Shown piece by piece: positions 1 through 7,995 of a stretch of 64,000 nt of DNA. The notes beneath the pieces were generated by a model that saw nothing but the letters and a program-made list of their open reading frames with translations, did no database searches and had not been told where the DNA came from. The DNA comes from JAKFDI01 sp036676235 (GTDB lineage: Bacteria > Pseudomonadota > Gammaproteobacteria > Burkholderiales > Burkholderiaceae_C), in assembly GCA_036676235.1 (NCBI GenBank), contig JAKFDI010000095.1, positions 9,114 through 73,113 on the forward strand. The letters run 5' to 3'. Both the position numbers and the translations under genes were made by a program. Every line of letters starts with the position of its first letter. Position 1 is the first letter of the stretch.

Positions 1-11
1 GAGAACCCCCC

Positions 12-1190
<1,179 letters not shown>

Positions 1191-1205
1191 GCGCGCGCGT
1201 CCCTC

Positions 1206-1422
1206 CCGTTCGGGCTGAGGTATCGAAGCCCGAACCCGCTCGCCCTGAGCTTGTCGAAGGGTCGGGCTGAGGTATCGAAGCCCTTTGCCCTCGCGCACTT
1301 CGATACCTCAGTGCGAACGGTGGTGGAGGTGTTTCGCAGTCATATACCAGCCCCCGTTCGGGCTGAGCCTGTCGAAGCCCTTGTGCCCCCATGCGGCACT
1401 TCGACAAGCTCAGTGCGAACGG
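1206..1422. repeat. intergenic inverted repeats, CGTTCG/GTCGAAG family (two pairs)
   Basis: The 255-bp gap between gcdH and the next gene is almost filled by short inverted repeats. Left arms of the form CCGTTCGGGCTGAG..TCGAAG lie at 1206 and 1354; right arms of the form CTTCGA..CTCAGTGCGAACGG end at 1320 and 1422. Two core variants are present: GAGGTATCGAAG in the first pair and GAGCCTGTCGAAG in the second. Related pairs occur at 4958, 47021, 59594 and 63917. This repeat family is typical of Comamonadaceae-type genomes. Confidence 0.9.
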
Positions 1423-1445
1423 ATTTCCACGAAGGAATCCCCATC

Positions 1446-2636
1446 ATGGATCTCGATTTCGCCCCCGAGGAACAGGCGTTCCGCGAGGAAGTGCGCAGCT
1501 TCGTGCGCGAGAAGCTGCCGGCGCACATCCGCCACAAGGTTCTCAACGGCATCCACCTGAGCAAGGCCGACCACGTGCAGTGGCAGCGCATCCTCAACGA
1601 CAAAGGCTGGGGTGGCCCCGGCTGGCCGACCGAACACGGCGGCCCAGGCTGGAGCACCACGCAGCAGTACATCTTCGACGAGGAAACCGCCGCCGGCGGC
1701 GCGCCGCGGCTCATCGCCTTCGGCATCAAGATGGTCGCGCCGGTCATCATGGCCTTCGGCTCGCCGGAGCAGCACCAACGCTACCTGCCGAAGATCCTCG
1801 CCGCCGAGGAGTGGTGGTGCCAGGGCTACTCGGAACCCGGCTCGGGCTCCGACCTCGCCTCGCTCAAGACTCGCGCGGTGCTGCAGGGCGACCACTACGT
1901 CGTCAACGGCCAGAAGACCTGGACCACACTCGGCCAACATGCCGACTGGATCTTCTGCCTGGTGCGCACCGACCCCGAGGTGAAAGCCCAGCGCGGCATC
2001 AGCTTCCTGCTGATCGACATGAAGACGCCGGGCATCACCGTGCGGCCCATCATCACGCTCGACGGCGCGCACGAGGTCAACGAGGTCTGGTTCGAGGACG
2101 TCAAGGTGCCGGTCGCCAACCGCATCGGCGAAGAGAACAAGGGCTGGACCTACGCCAAGTTCCTGCTCGGCCACGAGCGCACCAACATCGCCGGCATCGG
2201 CGCCTCCAAGCGTGAGCTGGGGCGCCTCAAGCGCGTGGCCGCCACAGAGATCAAGAACGACCGCCCGCTGATCGAGGACCCGCTCTTCGCCGCCAAGATC
2301 GCGCAGGTCGAATGCGACCTGATGGCACTGGAGATCACCAACCTGCGCGTGCTCTCGGCCGAGAAGGAAAAGCGCGCGCCCGGCCCGGAGGCGTCGATCC
2401 TCAAGATCAAAGGCACCGAGATCCAGCAGGCCATCACCGAACTGCTGCTGCAGGCGGTGGGCCCTTACGGCCTGCCCTATCGCCCGGGCGCGCCGGCCGA
2501 AGGCGCCGTGCCCGTCGGCCCGAGCTACGCCGCACCGCTGGGCGCGACCTACCTCAACATGCGCAAGCTCTCGATCTTCGGCGGGTCCAACGAGATCCAG
2601 AAGAACATCATTTCCCAGATGATCCTCGGGCTCTGA
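1446..2636 (+). CDS. acyl-CoA dehydrogenase, PimC-like large subunit
   Basis: Acyl-CoA dehydrogenase family protein of 396 residues, most like the large subunit of two-subunit enzymes such as pimeloyl-CoA dehydrogenase (PimC). The ATG at 1446 follows GAAGGA and starts MDLDFAPEEQ, the usual N-terminus of the family; in-frame codons upstream run through repeat DNA and are not coding. The FAD motif GYSEPGSGSDLAS is present. The C-terminal site reads FGGSNEIQ, so the usual late catalytic Glu is Gly; the Glu244 in LLGHERTN occupies the alternative base position known from heterodimeric enzymes (inference). The gene for the partner subunit starts 10 bp downstream. Confidence 0.9.
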   Translation: MDLDFAPEEQAFREEVRSFVREKLPAHIRHKVLNGIHLSKADHVQWQRILNDKGWGGPGWPTEHGGPGWSTTQQYIFDEETAAGGAPRLIAFGIKMVAPVIMAFGSPEQHQRYLPKILAAEEWWCQGYSEPGSGSDLASLKTRAVLQGDHYVVNGQKTWTTLGQHADWIFCLVRTDPEVKAQRGISFLLIDMKTPGITVRPIITLDGAHEVNEVWFEDVKVPVANRIGEENKGWTYAKFLLGHERTNIAGIGASKRELGRLKRVAATEIKNDRPLIEDPLFAAKIAQVECDLMALEITNLRVLSAEKEKRAPGPEASILKIKGTEIQQAITELLLQAVGPYGLPYRPGAPAEGAVPVGPSYAAPLGATYLNMRKLSIFGGSNEIQKNIISQMILGL

Positions 2637-2646
2637 AGGACAGACC

Positions 2647-3789
2647 ATGGATTTCGATTTCAGTGAAGACCAGCGCCAGCTCGAAGACACCTTGCAGCGC
2701 TTCGTGCAGCGCGACTACGGCTTCGAGCGGCGGCGCAAGTTGGCGGCATCAAGCGACGGTTGGAGCCGCGAGGCCTGGCAGCAGCTCGCGGACATCGGCG
2801 CGCTCGCGATCAACGTGCCCGAGGCGCACGGCGGCATGGGCTTCGGCCCCGTCGAGACGCTGCTCGCCATGAAGGTGTTCGGCCCGGCGTTGCTGCTCGA
2901 ACCGTTCGTGTCGAGTGCGGTGATCGCCACGGCCTTGCTCGCCGAAAGTGGTGATGAAGCCGCACAAGCCGACCTGCTGCCCAAGCTCGCCGCCGGCGAA
3001 ACCATCGCCGTGCTCGCGCACTTCGAGCCTTCCTCGCGCAATGACAGCGGCCTCGTCGCCACGCGCGCCGTGCGCAGCGGCGACGGCTTCGTGCTCGACG
3101 GCCACAAGGCGGTGGTGGTGCATGCCGGCGCGGCCGACGAGCTGCTGGTTTCGGCGCGCACTCAAGGCAACGCGGATGACGCCGACGGCGTGACCCTGTT
3201 CCGCGTGTCGCCCAAGACGCCCGGCGTGGTGCAGCAGCCCTATCCGCTGATCGACGGCCAGCGCGGCGCCGAGGTCTTTCTGCGCAGCGCCTACGTGCCC
3301 GCCACGGCGCGCATCGGCGCCGAAGGCGGCGCGCTGCCGGCCATCGAACGCGCACTCGACGTAGGCCTGGCCGCGCTGCTCGCCGAATCGGTGGGCGTGC
3401 AGCAGGCACTGGTCGACGCGACGGTCGAGTACCTCAAGACCCGCCAGCAGTTCGGCCAGCCCATCGGCCGCTTTCAGGCGCTGCAGCACCGCGCGGCCGA
3501 CATGGTGCTGCACCTGGAGCAGTCGCGCTCCATGAGTTACCTCGCCGCGCTGCGCTGCACGCTGGCCGACAAGAACGCGCGCCGCGCCGCACTCTCGGCG
3601 GCCAAGGTGGTGGTCAATCAGGGCGGCCGCTTCATCGGGCAACAATCGGTGCAGTTGCACGGCGGCATGGGCATGACCGACGAGCTGCAGGTGAGCCACT
3701 GGTTCAAGCGCCTCATCGCGCTCGAAGCCACCTTCGGCGACACCGACACGCATCTGCAGCGCTTCGCGCACCTACGAGCTGCTGCCTGA
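2647..3789 (+). CDS. acyl-CoA dehydrogenase, PimD-like small subunit
   Basis: Acyl-CoA dehydrogenase family protein of 380 residues, probably the small subunit that pairs with the preceding gene (10-bp gap, co-oriented). It starts MDFDFSEDQRQ and ends with the family's C-terminal helix region, reading LHGGMGMTDELQVSHWFKRL, where the catalytic Glu of single-subunit enzymes is absent. The TRQQFGQPIGRFQALQHRAA segment is the standard FAD and dimer-contact helix. The two-gene arrangement and absent late Glu in both proteins favour an obligate heteromer acting on a dicarboxylyl-, alicyclic or steroid-like acyl-CoA. The substrate cannot be read from sequence. Confidence 0.88.
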   Translation: MDFDFSEDQRQLEDTLQRFVQRDYGFERRRKLAASSDGWSREAWQQLADIGALAINVPEAHGGMGFGPVETLLAMKVFGPALLLEPFVSSAVIATALLAESGDEAAQADLLPKLAAGETIAVLAHFEPSSRNDSGLVATRAVRSGDGFVLDGHKAVVVHAGAADELLVSARTQGNADDADGVTLFRVSPKTPGVVQQPYPLIDGQRGAEVFLRSAYVPATARIGAEGGALPAIERALDVGLAALLAESVGVQQALVDATVEYLKTRQQFGQPIGRFQALQHRAADMVLHLEQSRSMSYLAALRCTLADKNARRAALSAAKVVVNQGGRFIGQQSVQLHGGMGMTDELQVSHWFKRLIALEATFGDTDTHLQRFAHLRAAA

Positions 3790-3818
3790 CCCTGACACAC
3801 AACCGAGAGGAGAGAGCC

Positions 3819-4928
3819 ATGAGCCGCAAAGCGAAAGCCGTCATCACGCGCGAGAACAACCAACCCGTGGTGGTGGAAGAGATCACCGTCGAGTCGCCGC
3901 GCGTCGGCGAGGTGATGATCAAGCTCGAAGCCTGCGGCGTGTGCCACAGCGACCTGTCGGCCACCAACGGCACGATCCCGTTCCCGCCGCCGGTGGTGCT
4001 GGGCCACGAAGGCGCCGGCCGCGTCGTCGAGGTCGGCGCGGGCGTCACCGACTTCGCCGTGGGCGATTCGGTCGTCAGCTCCTTCGTCAGCATGTGCGGC
4101 AAGTGCCGCTACTGCACGACCGGCCGGCCCGAACTCTGCGACCTGGCGGCCAAGGCCGTGTTCACCCTGCCCGACGGCACGGTGCGCACGCACGACAAGG
4201 ACGGCAAGCCGCTCAATGTGTTCTCCGGCTGCGGCGTGATGGCCGAGTACGCCACGCTCAACGTCGCCAACGTGGTCAAGGTCGATACGCAAGGCGTGAA
4301 GATGGACTGCTGCGCGCTCATCAGCTGCGGCGTGATGACCGGCTGGGGCGCAGCCTGCAACACCGCCAAGGTCGAGGCCGGCTCCATCTGCGTGGTGTTC
4401 GGCGCCGGCGGCGTGGGGCTCAACGCCATCCAGGGCTGCGCCATGAGCGGCGCGGCGATGGTGGTGGCGGTCGACATGTCGCAGTCCAAGCTCGAATTCG
4501 CCAAGCTCTTCGGCGCTACGCACACGGTGGTGGGCGGCGCCGACGACATCGTGAAGACGCTCAAGAAGCTCACCGGCGGCGGCGCCGACTACGCCTTCGA
4601 GTGCGTGGGCCACGGCGCCATCGTGGCCCAGGCCTACGGCTGCCTGCGCAAGGGCGGCAAAGCCGTCGCCGTGGGCGTGGCCAAGCAGAGCGACACCACG
4701 ACCATCCGCACCAATACGCTGGCGTTTGAAGAGAAGGTGCTGACCGGCAGTTGCTTCGGCGGTGCGCGCCCGCGCGAGGACTTTCCGCGACTCATCAACC
4801 TGTATCGCGCCGGGCGCCTCAAGCTCGACGAACTGATCACCCACCGCTACACCATCGACGAAGCGCCGCAGGCCTTCGACGACCTGGCGAACGGGCGCAA
4901 TGCGCGCGGGATGATCGTGTTCGGCTGA
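3819..4928 (+). CDS. zinc-dependent alcohol dehydrogenase (class III-like)
   Basis: Medium-chain Zn alcohol dehydrogenase of 369 residues that oxidises a primary alcohol to an aldehyde with NAD(P). Visible features: catalytic zinc ligands in CGVCHSDLS (Cys42) and GHEGAG, the structural-zinc four-cysteine lobe CGKCRYCTTGRPELC, and a nucleotide fold reading VFGAGGVGLNAIQG. The good ribosome site GAGAGGAGAG precedes the ATG. It lies 29 bp after the acyl-CoA dehydrogenase pair and upstream of an aldehyde dehydrogenase, so it plausibly feeds alcohol carbon to the acid/CoA level. Close relatives are annotated as NDMA-dependent or mycothiol/glutathione-type enzymes; the exact cofactor is not clear. 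Confidence 0.88.
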   Translation: MSRKAKAVITRENNQPVVVEEITVESPRVGEVMIKLEACGVCHSDLSATNGTIPFPPPVVLGHEGAGRVVEVGAGVTDFAVGDSVVSSFVSMCGKCRYCTTGRPELCDLAAKAVFTLPDGTVRTHDKDGKPLNVFSGCGVMAEYATLNVANVVKVDTQGVKMDCCALISCGVMTGWGAACNTAKVEAGSICVVFGAGGVGLNAIQGCAMSGAAMVVAVDMSQSKLEFAKLFGATHTVVGGADDIVKTLKKLTGGGADYAFECVGHGAIVAQAYGCLRKGGKAVAVGVAKQSDTTTIRTNTLAFEEKVLTGSCFGGARPREDFPRLINLYRAGRLKLDELITHRYTIDEAPQAFDDLANGRNARGMIVFG

Positions 4929-4957
4929 GCCGTCCCACCTCGCCCCGCCTTCACCCC

Positions 4958-5047
4958 CCGTTCGCCCTGAGCCTGTCGAAGGGCCTGGGCTGAGCCTGTC
5001 GAAGCCCTTGTGCCTCGCGCGCACTTCGACAGGCTCAGTGCGAACGG
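4958..5047. repeat. intergenic inverted repeat, CGTTCG/GTCGAAG family
   Basis: Inverted pair with left arm CCGTTCGCCCTGAGCCTG at 4958, an internal second copy of GAGCCTGTCGAAG at 4992, and right arm CTTCGACAGGCTCAGTGCG ending GAACGG at 5047. It sits in the gap between the alcohol dehydrogenase and the quinone oxidoreductase, where it could form a long hairpin and may act as an mRNA processing or attenuation point. Confidence 0.9.
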
Positions 5048-5141
5048 TTGTGGTGGGTCAGGCGCGTGCGTGACAGCACGCCACCGCCGCACCGCGCATC
5101 ATTCGCCGCTTCGGCTTCAACGACTTCAAGGAGACCCCACC

Positions 5142-6122
5142 ATGAAAGCACTGATGTGCAACGCCTACGGCCCGATCGACACGCTCAAAGTCGAGGACGT
5201 GCCCTCGCCTGTGCCCGGCCCCGGCAAGGTGCTGATCACCGTCAAGGCGGCATCGATCAACTTCCCCGACGCGCTGATCGTGCAGGGCCTCTACCAGGTC
5301 AAGCCGCCGCTGCCCTTCTCGCCCGGCTCCGAACTCGCCGGCGTGGTGAAGGCCGTTGGTGACGGCGTCACCAACGTGAAGCCCGGCGATCGCGTGATCG
5401 CGGGCGTGGGCAACGGCGGCTTCGCCGAAGAGTGCCTCGCCGACGCGGCGCGCACCCTGCCCCTGCCCGAGGGCATGGACTTCGACGTCGGCGCAAGCTT
5501 CATCCTCACCTATGGCACTTCGCTGCACGCGCTGCAGGAGATCGCCAAGATCAAGGCCGGCGAGACCCTGCTGGTGCTGGGCGCGGCCGGCGGCGTGGGC
5601 ATCGCGGCCATCGAGATCGCCAAGGCCTTCGGCGCGCGCGTGATCGCCGCGGCCTCCACGGCCGAGAAGCTCGCGCTGTGCAAGCAGGTCGGCGCCGACG
5701 AACTCGTCAACTACACCGAAGCCGATTGGCGCCGCCAGGTCGAGGCGCTGACCGGTGGCAACGGCGCCGACGTGGTGTACGACCCGGTGGGCGGCGCCTA
5801 TGCCGAGACGGCGCTGCGCGCCACGGCCTGGCGCGGGCGCTATCTCGTGGTCGGCTTCGCCAACGGCGAGATTCCGAAGATTCCCCTGAACCTCACGCTG
5901 CTCAAGGAGCGGGTGATCATGGGCGTGTTCTGGGGTTCGGCCATGGCGCGCAAGCCCGAGCAGCACTTGGCCAACATGAAGCTGCTGGGCGAGTGGTTCG
6001 CCAGCGGCAAGGTCAAGCCGGTGATCAGCGAGCGCGTGTCGCTGGCCGAGGCCAAGGGCGCCATCCAGCGCCTGGCCGGCCGCCAAGCCATGGGCAAGAT
6101 CGTCGTCATGCCGGGTGCATGA
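5142..6122 (+). CDS. NADPH:quinone oxidoreductase family protein
   Basis: Zinc-free medium-chain reductase of 326 residues in the quinone oxidoreductase (zeta-crystallin) family. The N-terminal GroES-like half carries PFSPGSELAGVV, and the nucleotide-binding half carries VLGAAGGVGIAAIEIAKAFGA, an NADPH fold. The ATG at 5142 follows AAGGAGACCCCACC; a longer in-frame reading upstream passes through a repeat and is rejected. No structural-zinc cysteine lobe is present, unlike the alcohol dehydrogenase just upstream. In this operon it may act as an enoyl or quinone reductase; the physiological substrate is unknown. Confidence 0.88.
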   Translation: MKALMCNAYGPIDTLKVEDVPSPVPGPGKVLITVKAASINFPDALIVQGLYQVKPPLPFSPGSELAGVVKAVGDGVTNVKPGDRVIAGVGNGGFAEECLADAARTLPLPEGMDFDVGASFILTYGTSLHALQEIAKIKAGETLLVLGAAGGVGIAAIEIAKAFGARVIAAASTAEKLALCKQVGADELVNYTEADWRRQVEALTGGNGADVVYDPVGGAYAETALRATAWRGRYLVVGFANGEIPKIPLNLTLLKERVIMGVFWGSAMARKPEQHLANMKLLGEWFASGKVKPVISERVSLAEAKGAIQRLAGRQAMGKIVVMPGA

Positions 6123-6150
6123 CCCCGCTTCGCAAAGACAGGAGAGACTG

Positions 6151-7590
6151 ATGCAACAACGAGACAAGCTTTACATCGGTGGCCAGTGGGTCGCAGCGCA
6201 CGGCAAGGGCCGGATCGACGTGCTGAGCGCGTCCACCGAAGAGGTGATGGGCTCGGTGCCTGAAGGCAATGCTCAGGATGCGGATGCCGCCGTTCGCGCA
6301 GCGCGCACCGCCTTCGACGCCTGGAGCCAGACCTCGCCGGCCGAGCGCGGCGCCTACCTGAAGAAGATCCAGGAAGGCCTGAAAGCGCGCGGCGAAGAGA
6401 TCACCAAGCTCATCAGCGGCGAAGTCGGCATGCCGCTCAAGCTGAGCGGCATGATCCAGGTCGGCACGCCCACCGCCACCTTCGGCCTGTACGCCAGGCT
6501 CGCGCCCGAATTCGAGTGGGAGCGCACGGTGGGCAATTCGCGCATCGCGCGTGAGCCGATTGGCGTGGTGGCCGCGATCACGCCCTGGAACTACCCGCTG
6601 CACCAGATCGCCGCCAAGGTGGCCGCAGCACTCGCCGCCGGCTGCACCGTGGTGCTCAAGCCCTCGGAAGTCGCGCCGCTCAACGCCTTCGCGCTGGCCG
6701 AGATCATCGACGCGGCCGGTGTGCCCGCCGGCGTGTTCAACCTGGTGAGCGGCTACGGCCCGGCCATCGGCGAAGCGATGGTGGCGCATCCTGACGTGGA
6801 CATGGTGTCGTTCACCGGCTCCACGCGCGCGGGCAAGCGCATCTCCGAAGTGGCCGCGGGCACGATCAAGCGTGTGGCGCTGGAACTCGGCGGCAAGTCG
6901 GCCTCGGTGATCCTCGACGACGCCGATTTCGCGAGCGCCGTCAAGGGCACGGTCACCGCCTGCCTGCTCAACAGCGGCCAGACCTGCTCGGCCCACACGC
7001 GCATGCTGGTGCCGGAATCGAAGTACGACGAAGCCGCCAAGATTGCCGTCGCCGTGGCGCAAGGCTTCACGGTGGGTGACCCCTTCGGCGGCGAAGCCAA
7101 GCTCGGGCCGCTGATCTCGGACGCGCAGCGCCAGCGGGTGCGCGGCTACATCGAGAAAGGCATCGAAGAAGGCGCCGAGCTGCTGACCGGCGGCGCCGAT
7201 GCGCCGGCGGGCCTGGAGCGCGGCTACTACGTCAAGCCCACCGTCTTCGGCCGGGTGAAGCCTGATTCGACCATCGCGCAGGAAGAGATCTTCGGCCCGG
7301 TGCTGTCCATCATCACCTACAAGGACGAAGACGACGCCGTGCGCATCGCCAACGGCACGCCCTACGGCTTGGCCGGCGCGGTATGGGCCGGCAGCGATGA
7401 GCGCGCGCTGAAGGTGGCGCGGCGCCTGCGCACCGGTCAGGTCGACATCAACGGTGGCCCCTTCAACCTGCAGGCGCCCTTTGGCGGCTACAAGCAGTCG
7501 GGCAACGGGCGCGAACTGGGCGTGTTCGGCCTCGAGGAATTCCTCGAGACGAAGGCGATGCAGTTGAAGCCAGCACCCAAGGCCGCCTGA
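6151..7590 (+). CDS. aldehyde dehydrogenase family protein
   Basis: NAD(P)-dependent aldehyde dehydrogenase of 479 residues, full length. Catalytic Glu245 lies in VALELGGKS and the nucleophile Cys279 in NSGQTCSAH; the ITPWNYPL segment and FTGSTRAGK cofactor loop are intact, and the C-terminal FGGYKQSGNGRE is standard. Start ATG 6151 follows GGAGAGACTG; a nearby upstream ATG at 6115 overlaps the previous gene and lacks a ribosome site. It is the last gene of the catabolic run, separated by 28 bp from the quinone oxidoreductase and followed at once by a terminator, so it likely oxidises the aldehyde made by the alcohol dehydrogenase. Confidence 0.92.
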   Translation: MQQRDKLYIGGQWVAAHGKGRIDVLSASTEEVMGSVPEGNAQDADAAVRAARTAFDAWSQTSPAERGAYLKKIQEGLKARGEEITKLISGEVGMPLKLSGMIQVGTPTATFGLYARLAPEFEWERTVGNSRIAREPIGVVAAITPWNYPLHQIAAKVAAALAAGCTVVLKPSEVAPLNAFALAEIIDAAGVPAGVFNLVSGYGPAIGEAMVAHPDVDMVSFTGSTRAGKRISEVAAGTIKRVALELGGKSASVILDDADFASAVKGTVTACLLNSGQTCSAHTRMLVPESKYDEAAKIAVAVAQGFTVGDPFGGEAKLGPLISDAQRQRVRGYIEKGIEEGAELLTGGADAPAGLERGYYVKPTVFGRVKPDSTIAQEEIFGPVLSIITYKDEDDAVRIANGTPYGLAGAVWAGSDERALKVARRLRTGQVDINGGPFNLQAPFGGYKQSGNGRELGVFGLEEFLETKAMQLKPAPKAA

Positions 7591-7616
7591 CGCACAGCGA
7601 CTTCAATACCATTGAA

Positions 7617-7644
7617 AACGGCCTGCAGATGCAGGCCGTTTTTT
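7617..7644 (+). terminator. rho-independent terminator of the catabolic operon
   Basis: A 10-bp perfect stem AACGGCCTGC / GCAGGCCGTT with a 4-nt AGAT loop is followed by TTTTTT (7639-7644). It begins 26 bp after the aldehyde dehydrogenase stop and ends the operon that starts at or before position 12. Confidence 0.9.
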
Positions 7645-7660
7645 CATGGCGGGCACCCGC

Positions 7661-7876
7661 CTACAGCAAGGCCGCGGCCGCTGCCACGTTGGCGCCGCGG
7701 GGGCGACTCCAGGTCGTGCACACCGCTTCGGCGGCACGCTCGGGGCAAGTGCTCAGACCCTGCTCGTCCCACACCTGCGCCGCAATTTCGATGGCGTCTT
7801 CACGGTCGACGTTGTGCATCTGCAGCCGCGAGGCAAAGCGGTCGATCCAGCCGGCTGCGCGTTGATAGTTGTCCAT
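7661..7876 (-). CDS. small hypothetical protein (71 aa)
   Basis: I do not recognise a named family. The frame encodes 71 residues starting MDNYQRAAGWIDRFASRLQ, with a helical, mixed-charge N-terminal half (HNVDREDAIEIAAQVWDEQ) and a C-terminal part rich in Ala with two cysteines (Cys at TCPE and VCTTW). A GGAG lies about a dozen bases upstream of the ATG at 7876. It is convergent with the catabolic operon; the shared terminator region lies between. Composition is coding-like for this genome, with amphipathic helices and no membrane segment. Confidence 0.6.
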   Translation of the reverse strand: MDNYQRAAGWIDRFASRLQMHNVDREDAIEIAAQVWDEQGLSTCPERAAEAVCTTWSRPRGANVAAAAALL

Positions 7877-7995
7877 GTTTTCTCGTGGCTCCTGATCCAA
7901 TCTCTTGGAAGTGAAGTCATGGTAGGCAGCGCCGATGACAGCCGGAAGTCGCACGCGGCGCATTGCACTGTCGGAGATTGCCTACAAGAGAGGGC

